This document shows positions 1 to 9,205 of a stretch of DNA of 50,218 nt, in pieces. The DNA is taken from positions 1 through 50,218 of the forward strand of contig UQNO01000013.1 in assembly GCA_900542475.1 (NCBI GenBank), written 5' to 3'. Under the pieces are notes generated by a model. That model was not told the DNA's origin. It saw only the letters and a program-made list of their open reading frames with translations, and ran no database searches. Origin of the DNA: an uncultured Bacteroidota bacterium. GTDB lineage: Bacteria; Bacteroidota; Bacteroidia; Bacteroidales; F082. The stretch's first letter is position 1. Every line of letters starts with the position of its first letter. A program made the translations under genes and the position numbers.

Positions 1-2854
1 TCATTTTCTTCAAATTATCTTTTATCACCGCGATTAAGATGATACTATTAATCGTGTTCACTCCAAACAAAATAATGAATCCTATGCCTGCGGAAATGCC
101 GAAAATCGTTTGTGTGACCCAAAGTGAGATGAATCCGCCGATGAAAGCATAAGGAATGGTGCTCGCCGCTATTAAAGTGTCTTTGATGGTTCCGAAATTG
201 AAGTACAAAAGAAACAGAATGAGCAATAAAACCGCCGGAATGATAATCGCCAGTTGCTTGCTCGCCCTTTCTTTGCTCTCAAACTCGCCGGCCCATACCA
301 TTTGATTCGATTTCGGCAAATTCACGTTTTCCTCCACTTTCTTTTTCGCCTCCGCGATGGTGCTTCCCAAGTCCCTTCCCTCGATACTAAAGCCAACGGC
401 GATATAACGGCTGCTTCCTTCCCTGTAAATAAAGGTGGGGCCTGTTATGAAGTCGATGTCGGCGATTTCAGACAAAGGGATTTTATTGTCGTTCATGGTC
501 GGAATCAGTATTTCTCCGATTTTCTGCCGGTTGTCTCTGTATTCCTTTTGGAAACGGATGCGCACGTCAAACATTCGCTCGTTTTCATAAAATGTCGTTG
601 CCACTCTTCCGCCGATTGCCATTTCGATTACGGCTTGTGCATCGGCCATCACCACGCCGTATTTCCCCATTTTCTTTTCATCGAACTTGATGCGCAACTC
701 GGGCAGACCTATATTCCGGTAAACGTTAAGGTCGGTGATGCCTTCCACATCTTTCAGATTGTCTGCGACTTGGTCGGCGTATTTCTCCAACTCGAACAAA
801 TCGTCTCCGAAAATCTTTACCACCAAGGAACTTTTCACACCTGCCACGTATTCCTCTACGTTGTCTTGGATAGGCTGGCTGAATCCAAAAACAATTCCAG
901 GATAAGTCTGTAGCGACTGTCGTATTTCATCTATCAATTTATCCTTCTTGATTTTCCGTTTCCATTCTTTTTCCGGGTGTAGTTGTATATGGAATTCGAT
1001 ATTGAAAAATCCGGTCGGGTCTGTACCGTCATTAGGTCTTCCCACCTGGTTCAACACAAATTTCACTTCTTCAAACTCAAGGATTTTGGCTTTCATCTCT
1101 TTCGCCAGGCTTTGCGATTCTTTAATGTTCACGCTGTTAGGCAATGTTGCTCTTACGTAAATCGCTCCTTCATTCAATTTGGGAATAAACTCGGAACCAT
1201 AAAAAATGAAGCTTATAGTGCAGACAGTTAAAATGATGACAAAACCGATTAGTGTGGCTTTTCTTCTTTTGTTGCTCAGCAAAAACAGCTTGAAAATATT
1301 GTTTTTGAAAAAGCGAGAAACAACATTTTCCTTTTCGACTATATTTTTTGAAAGCAACACTTTGCATAATGCCGGCACGTAAGTTATGCTGAGCAAAAGC
1401 GAGCCCAACAAGGCATAGCCAAGTGTAAAGGCCAGAGGCGAGAACATTTTTCCCTCCACTTTTTTAAAGGAGAAAATAGGGAGCAGGGCGACTATCAGGA
1501 TTATTTGGGCAAAAACGATGTAGGTGGCCACGCTTCCCGCACTTCTTTTTATCAACCCCATTTTGCTCATCTTGTTGAATCTTGCTATTCCTATATGACG
1601 GGCTTTTTTCTCCATCTCGACGAATACGGTTTCCACAATCACCAGTGTCCCCTCTAACAATAGTCCGAAGTCGATGGCTCCCATTGAAATCAGGTTGGCT
1701 GGCAGGCCTTGTATGCGCAGCATGGTTATGGCAAACAGAAATGCGAGGGGGATTACCGACGCCACTATTACGGTGGTTCTCCAATTATATAAAAAGATGA
1801 ATACAATGATGGAGACCAGCAGTATTCCTTCCACAATGTTTTTTGAAACGGTGTTCACCGTGGCTTCGACCAATTCCGTTCTGTCGAGAAATGGTTCGAT
1901 TTTCACATCGTTTGGCAAGACTCGCTCATTCAAATCGTTGATTTTTTCTTTCAGTTTCGCTATTACCTCCGCTGGATTCTCGCCCCGCAGCATTACCACG
2001 ATACCTTGAACCAAATCTTCGTCGTCTTGTAGGCCGACCACCCCTAATCTCGGTTTGGAAGACACTTTGACCTCGGCGACGTGTTTCACCAAAATGGGAG
2101 TTGATTCTCTTACCTCGATGAGAATGTTTTCTATGTCCTCGATACTTTCCAGCAAGCCTATTCCCCGCACAACGTAAGCCTGGCTGCCTCGTTCTATCAC
2201 ATCGCCGCCCACATTGATATTGCTTTTCGAAACGGCGTCGAAAACTTCCAGGGGCGACAAGTCGTAGTTTGCCAATTCCGTGGGATTTATAATTATTTCG
2301 TAGATTTTTTCTTCTCCGCCGAAGCTTACCACATCGGCAACGCCGGGAACCGCTACCAATTCACGTTCAATTACCCAGTCTTGAATGGCAGTAAGTTCAT
2401 TTATCGGGCGGTCGCTTTTCAATACATAGCGAAATATTTCGCCGGTCGCGCCATAAGGAGGCTCGATTCCCGCGTCCGCACCGTCAGGCAAATCAACGCC
2501 TTGCAAGCGGTTTGCCACATATTGTTGAGCGTAAAAGTCATCTACCTGGTCTTCAAAAATCACGGTTACAACCGACAATCCGAAGAGAGAGATGGAACGT
2601 ACCTGCGATTTTTGGGGAACGGTGTTCACCGCTTTCATTATCGGCAATGTCACAAACTTTTCAACTTCCTCGGCGCTTCTTCCGGGCCATTGTGTGATGA
2701 TTCTCGCGCGCGTGTTGGTTACGTCTGGAAACGCTTCAATGGGAGTCTTGATATAGCAATTTATGCCTACGACAACCAATAATGCCGTCAGGAAAAAAAT
2801 GATGACGGAATTTTCAAGTGAAAAAGCTACTATGTTCTGAACAATTTTCCGCAT
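1..2854 (-). CDS. cusA: CusA/CzcA-family heavy-metal efflux RND transporter (C-terminus cut by window edge)
   Basis: Inner-membrane pump of a tripartite RND metal exporter, driven by the proton gradient. The frame is open from the ATG at 2854 to the window edge, about 951 codons; the family is usually about 1030-1050 residues, so roughly the last 80-100 are missing. The N-terminus has the RND first membrane segment, then the conserved IEAFPDVTN and ITQWPGRSAEEVE stretches typical of CzcA/CusA. Near residue 393 the membrane motif reads DFGLLLEGTLVIVE; the usual metal-pump form is DFGxxxDGxxVxxEN, so one acidic residue is Glu instead of Asp. Lies 11 bp downstream of the adaptor gene and is probably cotranscribed with cusC and cusB. 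The metal cannot be told from sequence alone. No long forward ORF here is credible; those are antisense shadows. Confidence 0.93.
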   Translation of the reverse strand, partial: MRKIVQNIVAFSLENSVIIFFLTALLVVVGINCYIKTPIEAFPDVTNTRARIITQWPGRSAEEVEKFVTLPIMKAVNTVPQKSQVRSISLFGLSVVTVIFEDQVDDFYAQQYVANRLQGVDLPDGADAGIEPPYGATGEIFRYVLKSDRPINELTAIQDWVIERELVAVPGVADVVSFGGEEKIYEIIINPTELANYDLSPLEVFDAVSKSNINVGGDVIERGSQAYVVRGIGLLESIEDIENILIEVRESTPILVKHVAEVKVSSKPRLGVVGLQDDEDLVQGIVVMLRGENPAEVIAKLKEKINDLNERVLPNDVKIEPFLDRTELVEATVNTVSKNIVEGILLVSIIVFIFLYNWRTTVIVASVIPLAFLFAITMLRIQGLPANLISMGAIDFGLLLEGTLVIVETVFVEMEKKARHIGIARFNKMSKMGLIKRSAGSVATYIVFAQIILIVALLPIFSFKKVEGKMFSPLAFTLGYALLGSLLLSITYVPALCKVLLSKNIVEKENVVSRFFKNNIFKLFLLSNKRRKATLIGFVIILTVCTISFIFYGSEFIPKLNEGAIYVRATLPNSVNIKESQSLAKEMKAKILEFEEVKFVLNQVGRPNDGTDPTGFFNIEFHIQLHPEKEWKRKIKKDKLIDEIRQSLQTYPGIVFGFSQPIQDNVEEYVAGVKSSLVVKIFGDDLFELEKYADQVADNLKDVEGITDLNVYRNIGLPELRIKFDEKKMGKYGVVMADAQAVIEMAIGGRVATTFYENERMFDVRIRFQKEYRDNRQKIGEILIPTMNDNKIPLSEIADIDFITGPTFIYREGSSRYIAVGFSIEGRDLGSTIAEAKKKVEENVNLPKSNQMVWAGEFESKERASKQLAIIIPAVLLLILFLLYFNFGTIKDTLIAASTIPYAFIGGFISLWVTQTIFGISAGIGFIILFGVNTINSIILIAVIKDNLKKM

Positions 2855-2865
2855 TGCGATTGTTT

Positions 2866-3972
2866 TTAAAAATTCTTGATTTGCTCGTATATCAACAAAT
2901 GGTTTTTTGATACGATTTTCTCGTCTTCGGCCACGCCGCTGGAAATAAAAGTGTTGCCGTTGCTTTGGGCGAGAATTTCTACCGGCTTGATTTCAATTTC
3001 ACAATCGTTTCTGTAAACGACCACATAATTGTTATTGTCGTCGAAAATCATCGCGTCGGTGGGAATGCACAACGCCTCGGTTCCCTGTTCCTTAAAGGCG
3101 GTCACATCGACTATCATTCCGGGTTTTAGTTTCAAGTCGGTGTTTTGCAACACGATTCTTGCTTTTAATACTTTTGATTTTTCGTCCAATACCTGCGAAA
3201 TGGAGGATATTTCCCCCTCGAACGTCTTGTCGGGATATGAAAGAGTCTTGATGCTCGCGCGCATTCCCGGTTCGATGTTAACCACATTCGCGGCATAAAT
3301 ATTCGCCAACACCCAGACTTCGCTCAAGTCGGAGATGGTGAACAACGGCTCTCCTTCCGCCGAAATCTGCATCCCTGCCGATATGGATTTGTCGGTTATT
3401 ATCCCCGTTGCAGGAGCCTTGATTTGAAAAACTCCTTTTTCGGCACTTGCGCTGAATAATCCGAGATTGGTGTTAATCCTTTCCTTTTCCGCCTGCAAGA
3501 CCTCCAACTCGCTTTGTGCTTCCATCAAATCTTTTTGTGACGCAATGCCGTCATCAAACATCGACTGCAGCGATTGCAGTTTTTTCTCGGCTACTTTTAT
3601 CTGTGACGCGATTGTCTTGAATTGTGACTGCAACTCCGATAACTCCGCACTTCTTAATTCCGCCAATATTTGACCTTTGGTTACTTTGTCTCCTAATGAA
3701 AAGTAGGTGTTTGAGATTATTCCGCTTACCAAACTGACAAAATGAACTACCTTGTCGGGATTGGTTTCTATGCTTCCTGTGAGAGGAATGCTTTCGGTTA
3801 CTTGCTGTTTTTGCGGCTGTGCCAATTCGATTTTTGATTTGAAATTGTCGTCTAAACAATAATTTTTGCTTGTGGAATTATTGTTTTGTTCTTTTGAATT
3901 GCTGCAACTAATTGGAAGTATTGTTCCAATCAGGAAAGAGACGGCCAAAATTTTTGTTTGTATTGTATTCAT
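2866..3972 (-). CDS. cusB: RND efflux periplasmic adaptor (membrane fusion protein), lipoprotein
   Basis: Periplasmic adaptor linking the inner-membrane RND pump to the outer-membrane channel; 368 aa, normal for CusB/CzcB. The N-terminus is a lipoprotein signal with Cys at residue 23 (ILPISC, followed by polar SNSKEQ). It is followed by a barrel-sandwich/lipoyl half around residues 60-110 (SGIISNTYFSLGDKVTKGQ), a coiled-coil hairpin around 115-170 (LQSQFKTIASQIKVAEKKL), the second lipoyl half (IKAPATGIITDKSISAGMQI) and a beta-barrel domain (SEVWVLANIYAAN). No Met/His-rich CusB metal site is obvious. It sits between cusC, 9 bp upstream, and cusA, 11 bp downstream, in an operon-like arrangement on the minus strand. 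The gene symbol is by family; substrate specificity is not established. Confidence 0.93.
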   Translation of the reverse strand: MNTIQTKILAVSFLIGTILPISCSNSKEQNNNSTSKNYCLDDNFKSKIELAQPQKQQVTESIPLTGSIETNPDKVVHFVSLVSGIISNTYFSLGDKVTKGQILAELRSAELSELQSQFKTIASQIKVAEKKLQSLQSMFDDGIASQKDLMEAQSELEVLQAEKERINTNLGLFSASAEKGVFQIKAPATGIITDKSISAGMQISAEGEPLFTISDLSEVWVLANIYAANVVNIEPGMRASIKTLSYPDKTFEGEISSISQVLDEKSKVLKARIVLQNTDLKLKPGMIVDVTAFKEQGTEALCIPTDAMIFDDNNNYVVVYRNDCEIEIKPVEILAQSNGNTFISSGVAEDEKIVSKNHLLIYEQIKNF

Positions 3973-3981
3973 TTCGAGTTT

Positions 3982-5289
3982 TTATTTAATTATGTCGAAT
4001 CCGACGGAGTAGTTGAGTTCCTCTTTTTTTTCATTCACATCTTTAGCCGCTTCGAGAATTATTTTCTTGTTTTCCATATAGGCCTCCCAAAAGTCAAGAT
4101 ATTCGAGCATGCCGATGTTCCTGTCGGTGAAATTTTTTGTGTAGCTCGCAAGTAGGTTGTCGAGCGTGGTTTCGTAGTCTGGTTCTATGTCTTCAAAAAA
4201 AGTTATTGCGTTTGAAAGGTTCTGATATGAAAGCATGACTTCGTTTTCAATGCTTAATGCTTTTTGCTCGTTCAGTATTTGTGATTGTTCTATTCCGATT
4301 TGTGCTTGTTTTATATTGCCTTGATTTCGATTGAAACAAGGGATGTCGATTGCGAGTCCGACTCCCACAAAGTCGAGAAAGATGCTTCCGCCTCTATCGT
4401 AGGCTGCGTTCAAGGTGATATTTGGAACTCGCTGCGCTTTTTCATAGGCATACAGTTTTTGAAAGTTTTTTTCTTCCAACTGTGTTATTTTATAATCAGG
4501 GCGGTTCGCTTTTGCTTGTTCAATGATGTCGTTGAGTGCGAGTTTCTTGAATTGTTCCGTGTTTGTCGAATATCCCGCGGCGTCAATTTCAATTTGTGTG
4601 CTGGCGGGAAGTCGCATGAATAGTTTTAGTTCTTTTTGTGCTTCGTTTATATCTTTGTTGAGTTCGTTTATGTTTTTTGAGATTTCCAACTCAAGGGCTT
4701 TTAGGCGAATATATTCACCTTGTGCGATATGTCCTTGCTCGGCTTGTTTTTTGTATGCCTGCGCGAGTTGTTTGATGGAGTTGAGTTGGTTTTGATAAAT
4801 GTCCTTGTTGAATTGCAGATATTGTAATGTTGTGAGTTGATTGCGAAACTCTATTTTCAGGTTGCGCAACAGTTCCTCGAAGTATTGTTGCGATTTTTCG
4901 ACTGAAACCTGCTCTATGGCGACCATCTTTTTTCTTTTTCCCGCTGTTTGAACAAGTTGTTCTATCTCGAAGCCGAATTGTTGGTTCGGGCGTATTTTGC
5001 CAAGAGGCGGGATTTCTTCCTGCTCGCCGTTTTGCGCGTCTTTTACCCAAAGATTCACTTGATTTATGATGAAACTCGGATTCTCCCACAGTCTGGCTTG
5101 TAACACCTGTGCTTCCGCTTGTGAAATATTTAATTTTTCCGCTATGAGCAATAAGTTTTCTTTCAGAAAAACCGCCTCGGCTTGTTCTCTGCTTAATCTT
5201 AAGGTGTCTTGAGCTTGAGATGTAAGTGAAAGAAAAGTTAGAACAACAATGAGTTTACCTGACTTTAAAACGTTCATATTTTTACACAT
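3982..5289 (-). CDS. cusC: TolC-family outer-membrane efflux channel
   Basis: Outer-membrane channel of the CusCBA/CzcCBA-type exporter, 435 aa. A cleavable signal peptide precedes the mature start near AQDTLRLSREQAEAVF. The rest shows the two long amphipathic alpha-helical repeats of OEP/TolC proteins, rich in Gln, Glu and Leu with heptad patterns, such as LNSIKQLAQAYKKQAEQGHI and QIGIEQSQILNEQKALSIE. Two starts are possible: ATG at 5289 and ATG at 5277 (MNVLKSGKLIVVLTFLSL), which gives a tidier signal peptide. The likely promoter lies at 5306-5340, so the first start leaves only a very short leader. First gene of the efflux operon, followed by cusB and cusA. Confidence 0.92.
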   Translation of the reverse strand: MCKNMNVLKSGKLIVVLTFLSLTSQAQDTLRLSREQAEAVFLKENLLLIAEKLNISQAEAQVLQARLWENPSFIINQVNLWVKDAQNGEQEEIPPLGKIRPNQQFGFEIEQLVQTAGKRKKMVAIEQVSVEKSQQYFEELLRNLKIEFRNQLTTLQYLQFNKDIYQNQLNSIKQLAQAYKKQAEQGHIAQGEYIRLKALELEISKNINELNKDINEAQKELKLFMRLPASTQIEIDAAGYSTNTEQFKKLALNDIIEQAKANRPDYKITQLEEKNFQKLYAYEKAQRVPNITLNAAYDRGGSIFLDFVGVGLAIDIPCFNRNQGNIKQAQIGIEQSQILNEQKALSIENEVMLSYQNLSNAITFFEDIEPDYETTLDNLLASYTKNFTDRNIGMLEYLDFWEAYMENKKIILEAAKDVNEKKEELNYSVGFDIIK

Positions 5290-5305
5290 CGAATTAAAAT
5301 GACGT

Positions 5306-5343
5306 GCAAAAATATAAACAACGACCTTAAAAAGACCTTAAAA
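5306..5343 (-). promoter_or_regulatory. cusCBA promoter with tandem 11-bp operator-like repeat
   Basis: On the minus strand the -7 element TATTTTTGC (5306-5314) matches the Bacteroidetes consensus. Immediately upstream is a tandem direct repeat, GACCTTAAAAA/GACCTTAAAA on the plus strand at 5323-5343, with an 11-bp period, about one helical turn. It covers the position where a -33 box should be, and no clear TTTG box is visible. A direct repeat replacing a weak -33 is what an OmpR-type activator site looks like; the response regulator at 6721-7407 is the obvious candidate. That assignment is inference. Confidence 0.6.
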
Positions 5344-5353
5344 TGGATAAAGA

Positions 5354-6724
5354 TTAACTTATATGGAAAACCACTTCGAAAATGTTGATGTTCGGCTCGC
5401 TTGTCAAATATGTTATGGTGGCCGAATGAAGCTCCAGGATTTTTTTTGTCAAAACCAAGCCAAGTCCAAAACCAAGCTTGTCTTCGCCGTTTTTCCCTCT
5501 GAAGAAATGATTGAACAGCATTTTTCTTTCTTCTTCCGGAATCTGCTCGCCGACATTGATGATTTGAATTTTTAGTCTGCCGTTCTGTGTGCAGTCGAAT
5601 TGTATTTTGGCTTTCGAGATGTTGCTGTACGAGACGGAATTAGACAATAAGTTTTGAATGGCCTGCCTTACAAGAATCTGATTGATATTGATGACGAGAC
5701 GGTTTTCATTGAATTCATCTGGAATGTAATTTACTTCAAAATGAAAGTCGGGATATATGGCATTAAGCTCTTCTATGACATCGAAAAACAGTTCGTCAAT
5801 TCTTGAATCGTGTTTTTTTATTTGCTGCCCTGATTCGATTTTTGAAAATTCGAGCAACACATTGATAATGCTGCCAAATGATTTCGTTTTGATAATTTGC
5901 TTTTCGATTTCGTCTCTGATTTCTTCAACACTGTTAAGTTCCTTTATCCGTTCAAGTTCTGATAGCAGTACGGAAACCGGCGTTTTTAATTGATGGGAAA
6001 TATGGTGGATAGTATGCTTTTGAAATACAAATGCCTCGTTTGTTCTTTTCAGCAATTCGTTGAATCTTTGAGTCAGTTGGTTCAGTTCATACGAAGATGT
6101 CTCGACTACGACTTTCTCGATTTTGTCTTTGGCGGGGTCTATTTTGTTCAGATTTTCCGCAAGTGTGGTGATTGGTTTGGAAATTATGTTGGAGAGATAT
6201 CGCGAGATGAGAATTACCGCTATGGTGATAAACATGAAAATCACTATTAACACGTTCCTCAGAAAATACATTTTGGTATATCCAAAAGCATCGTAAGCCT
6301 TGCTTATGGCATAGTAGGTTTGAGTGTTTGTCTCTATGAAAACACCTATAAGGTCATAATGGTCTTCTTTGGTTTCTATCCATTTTGTAGTAGGCGAGAG
6401 TCTGTCGAGAACGCTCTCTGCCTTGAAAATGTCCAAGCTGTCCAGGCTGGCGAAAATCAAATTCTTTTCCGCGTCATAGACGAGTAGCTTTTCGTCATAA
6501 AAGTCGTTAATATCCTGTTGGTCGATTAGATATGAGATAGTCGCGCTTTCCTGCTTGAATTCTTCAATAAGTTTAATGGTTTTATGAATTTTCCCGTTTT
6601 GCTGTTGCTGGAATTCTTCTTCCCGGTATTCAGAAAAGAGAATGTAGATGATTGTTAGTGAAATTGCCGTGATGGCAATCATGGTAGAGGAGAAGTAAAC
6701 AAGTATTTTGTATTTTATTTTCAT
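5354..6724 (-). CDS. Sensor histidine kinase of the metal-efflux locus
   Basis: Membrane sensor kinase that would phosphorylate the adjacent OmpR-family regulator; 456 aa. A first transmembrane segment spans about residues 8-30, a periplasmic sensor region of roughly 125 residues follows, and a second membrane segment lies at about 158-180. Then come a HAMP-like linker, the dimerisation/phosphoacceptor helix with the H-box HISHQLKTPV (phospho-His about 244), the N-box LVRQAIQNLLSNSVSYS and the G-box GFGLGLVLTKKI. All catalytic boxes are present. The start ATG overlaps the regulator's TGA stop (ATGA), indicating translational coupling. Its position just upstream of cusCBA suggests a CusS/CzcS-like metal-sensing role. 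The sensory region has no metal-binding cluster I can point to. Confidence 0.92.
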   Translation of the reverse strand: MKIKYKILVYFSSTMIAITAISLTIIYILFSEYREEEFQQQQNGKIHKTIKLIEEFKQESATISYLIDQQDINDFYDEKLLVYDAEKNLIFASLDSLDIFKAESVLDRLSPTTKWIETKEDHYDLIGVFIETNTQTYYAISKAYDAFGYTKMYFLRNVLIVIFMFITIAVILISRYLSNIISKPITTLAENLNKIDPAKDKIEKVVVETSSYELNQLTQRFNELLKRTNEAFVFQKHTIHHISHQLKTPVSVLLSELERIKELNSVEEIRDEIEKQIIKTKSFGSIINVLLEFSKIESGQQIKKHDSRIDELFFDVIEELNAIYPDFHFEVNYIPDEFNENRLVININQILVRQAIQNLLSNSVSYSNISKAKIQFDCTQNGRLKIQIINVGEQIPEEERKMLFNHFFRGKNGEDKLGFGLGLVLTKKILELHSATITYLTSEPNINIFEVVFHIS

Positions 6725-7407
6725 TTCACATCAAGATAATATCCGTAGCCGATTTTTGTTTTTATAGTGTTCTTGTCGAAAGGCTTGTCCAGTTTTTTTC
6801 GCAGGAAGTTCACATAAACCTCTATGGTGTTGGTGTTTGCGTCAAACGAACCTCCCCATATTTCTTTTATCAAGTCTGCTTTTGAGACGAGTTCTCCTTT
6901 TTCCCTCATGAGTCTTCGCAAGACCTGGTATTCTCTCGGTGTCAAGATGATTTCCTTTCCGTTTCTGATTACTTTTTTTTGAATATCGTTTAGTATGATG
7001 TCGTCCGCAATCAAAATATGGGCTTCTGCATTTGTCGAATCGCTCGGTCTATGTCGTTTTGTCAAGGCATTGATTCTTAAAATGAGTTCGCGCATGTAGA
7101 ATGGCTTTGTCAGGTAGTCGTCCGCCCCGCAGTCAAAGCCCTTGACCTTGTCTTCCAACTCGCTAAACGCCGTTAGCATAATCACAGGAGTGGAGGAGTT
7201 GTGCAGTCTGAAATCCTTGCATAGGTCGAAGCCGTTCTTTCCGGGCAGGTTTATGTCCATCACTATACAGTCAAAATCGTTTTTTTTCAGTATTCTATCT
7301 GCCAGCAATCCCTCGTAAACGCATTCTGTACAGTGATTTTCGGCGGTCAGTGCCTCGCTTATGTTTTTGCTTAACGTCGGATTGTCTTCGATAATTAATA
7401 TTCTCAT
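6721..7407 (-). CDS. OmpR/PhoB-family response regulator
   Basis: DNA-binding response regulator, 228 aa from the ATG at 7407. The receiver domain starts MRILIIEDNP, with the phosphoacceptor Asp at about residue 51 (CIVMDINLPGKNG) and the conserved Thr and Lys in VIMLTA and LTKPF. The C-terminal half is a winged-helix Trans_reg_C domain (LTPREYQVLRRLMREKGELV, then IEVYVNFLRKKLD). The reading frame stays open 45 codons farther upstream, but that extension has no family resemblance and runs into intergenic repeats, so the MRILII start is chosen. Overlaps the kinase start by 4 bp. Likely controls cusCBA through the direct repeat at 5323-5343. Confidence 0.92.
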   Translation of the reverse strand: MRILIIEDNPTLSKNISEALTAENHCTECVYEGLLADRILKKNDFDCIVMDINLPGKNGFDLCKDFRLHNSSTPVIMLTAFSELEDKVKGFDCGADDYLTKPFYMRELILRINALTKRHRPSDSTNAEAHILIADDIILNDIQKKVIRNGKEIILTPREYQVLRRLMREKGELVSKADLIKEIWGGSFDANTNTIEVYVNFLRKKLDKPFDKNTIKTKIGYGYYLDVK

Positions 7408-7518
7408 GAACGTAAAACGGCTGATTTCGTGTATTATTGTTGGTTTGTGTATGGGGTGAAAACGAGTTGATGCTGTCTCGTTGTCCAACTTCCTGTCCGT
7501 CGGTTTTGTTGAAACATT

Positions 7519-7547
7519 AAAAAAAGTGACAAAAAATGCCACTTTTT
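7519..7547 (-). terminator. Probable terminator for pepD (minus strand)
   Basis: AAAAAGTG and CACTTTTT form a stem around an 11-nt loop. On the minus strand the stem is followed by a run of seven Ts. It lies 156 bp beyond the pepD stop, so the intervening palindromic repeat would be part of the 3' untranslated region. Confidence 0.55.
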
Positions 7548-7556
7548 ATCAGTTGG

Positions 7557-7702
7557 TGTCATTTCGACTGAAGCGGAGCGGAATGGAGAAATCCCCTGTA
7601 AAAGAATTGATCCATATCGTTCAATTGTCAGAGATTTCTCGACTTCACTCCATTGCGCTCGAAATGACGATGGAGGAACTCCGTTGCGCTCGAAATGACA
7701 GG
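7557..7702. repeat. Dispersed palindromic repeat, compound copy
   Basis: Contains GTCATTTCGACTGAAGCGGA with a GGAGAAATC block, then AGAGATTTCTCGACTTCACT with GCGCTCGAAATGAC, and a third partial GCGCTCGAAATGAC unit. It is a member of the family also present at 9206-9313, 20953-21054, 28175-28203, 41972-42012 and 43535-43654. The two main units face each other, forming an imperfect inverted pair. It ends exactly at the pepD stop codon. Short ORFs predicted through it are translations of the repeat, not genes. Confidence 0.8.
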
Positions 7703-9166
7703 TTATTTCTTCGGTATTTCTAATAAGATATCGCACAGCAGATCCCAGAATTTCTGGACTGTCGCGATTTCGATTCTCTCGTCGGGTGAGTGCACTCCGC
7801 GTAGTGTCGGGCCGAATGAAATCATGTCCATGCCGGCGATTTTGTCGCCAATGAGTCCGCATTCCAAGCCGGCGTGAATGGCTTTCACTTTGGGGTCTTT
7901 GCCGAAACGTTTCTTGTATGCTTTTTCAGCGATGGCGCATATTTCCGAGTCAGGGTTGGGTGTCCAGCCGGGGTAGCCGTCGGTGTGCCTCACCTCTGCG
8001 TTGGCGAGGTTGAAGCAAGCCTCGACCATTGCGGCTGCGTATTCCTTGGCCGATTCGATGGAGCTTCTCTGTGAGGTATAGACCAGGAAGTATCCTTCTT
8101 TTTTCTTCACCGACGCGAGGTTTGTAGATGTCTCCACGAAGTTCGGAATGGTCTGTGACCACTCGATTACGCCGTGGGGGCAGGTGAGGATTCCGTTCAA
8201 GAGGTCGAACTGTGTCATCTCGTCGATGACGACATCTGCAGTGGTTTCTGATTTTGCTGCCTTTACGGTGATACCTGGGTCGGCGACATGATATTCGTTT
8301 TTGAAGTTTTTCTCCATTGTATTCACGAATGCTTCAAATTTCTGTGCGCAGTCTTTCGGAATGAACACCACGGCTGTCGCCTCGCGGGCGATGGCGTTGC
8401 GAAGGTTGCCGCCTTGTATGTCGTAGATGCGCAGGTCAAACTCGTTTGTTGCCTGCCATAAGAGCCTGGCTAACAGTTTGTTGGCGTTGGCCAAGTTCTT
8501 GTTGATGTCGTCGCCGGAGTGTCCGCCCTTCAGTCCGCCGATTTTCACATCGTAAGGGACGTAGTCTTCAGGTACATTCTCGAGTTTGTAGAAAATCTTG
8601 GCTGCGGTGTCCATGCCGCCGGCGCAGCCGATGAATATTTCGCCTTCGTCCTCGGAGTCGAGGTTTAGGAGGATGCGGCCGGTGAAGTCTTTGGGGTCGA
8701 GTTTCTGTGCGCCGGTGAGACCTGTCTCTTCGTCAACTGTGAAGATGCACTCAAGCGGGCCGTGTTTTACGTTTTTATCGGCTATCACTGCCAATGCAGC
8801 GGCCACTCCGATGCCGTCGTCAGCGCCGAGGGTGGTGCCGTTGGCATGCAGCCACTCGCCCTTCAACACAGCCTCGATGGGGTCTTTGTCGAAGTCATGG
8901 ACCTTGTCGCTGTTTTTTTCGCAAACCATGTCCATGTGAGCTTGCAAAATCACGGTCTGACGGTCTTCCATGCCAGTGGTCGCGGGCACGCTCATGATGA
9001 TGTTGCCGCAAGGTTCTTTCTTGTATTCCACTTTATGGTCTTTTGCCCATTTCTCGAGGTAAGCGACCATTTTTTCTTCTCTCTTCGACGGACGCGGAAC
9101 GCCCATGATGCCTTGGAATTCCTTCCAAACGCCTTCTGGTTTGAGTTTTGATACTGCTTCGTTCAT
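7703..9166 (-). CDS. pepD: Beta-Ala-His/aminoacyl-histidine dipeptidase (M20 family)
   Basis: Cytoplasmic zinc dipeptidase of the M20C group, cleaving Xaa-His dipeptides; 487 aa, the usual PepD length, with no signal peptide. Metal-ligand motifs are visible: LQAHMDMVCEK (His/Asp), LGADDGIGVA (bridging Asp), TVDEETGLTGA (catalytic and metal Glu), LDSEDEGEIFIGCAGG, and a late IHAGLECG with ligand His and Glu. KGGHSGDDI marks the dimerisation/lid region. The start MNEAVSKLKPEGVWKEFQGI is typical of the family. It lies between rpe and the cus regulator, with palindromic repeats on both sides, so it is probably a single-gene transcript. Confidence 0.95.
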   Translation of the reverse strand: MNEAVSKLKPEGVWKEFQGIMGVPRPSKREEKMVAYLEKWAKDHKVEYKKEPCGNIIMSVPATTGMEDRQTVILQAHMDMVCEKNSDKVHDFDKDPIEAVLKGEWLHANGTTLGADDGIGVAAALAVIADKNVKHGPLECIFTVDEETGLTGAQKLDPKDFTGRILLNLDSEDEGEIFIGCAGGMDTAAKIFYKLENVPEDYVPYDVKIGGLKGGHSGDDINKNLANANKLLARLLWQATNEFDLRIYDIQGGNLRNAIAREATAVVFIPKDCAQKFEAFVNTMEKNFKNEYHVADPGITVKAAKSETTADVVIDEMTQFDLLNGILTCPHGVIEWSQTIPNFVETSTNLASVKKKEGYFLVYTSQRSSIESAKEYAAAMVEACFNLANAEVRHTDGYPGWTPNPDSEICAIAEKAYKKRFGKDPKVKAIHAGLECGLIGDKIAGMDMISFGPTLRGVHSPDERIEIATVQKFWDLLCDILLEIPKK

Positions 9167-9205
9167 GTTACTTGTATTTTAATTGTTACATATTTTTTTT
9201 GATAA

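Noticed and set aside
254..913. 219-aa forward ORF
   Set aside because: Antisense to the clear cusA frame, which is open across this region; the translation has no family resemblance.
7434..7862. 142-aa minus-strand ORF
   Set aside because: Mostly translation of the palindromic repeat plus out-of-frame pepD sequence.
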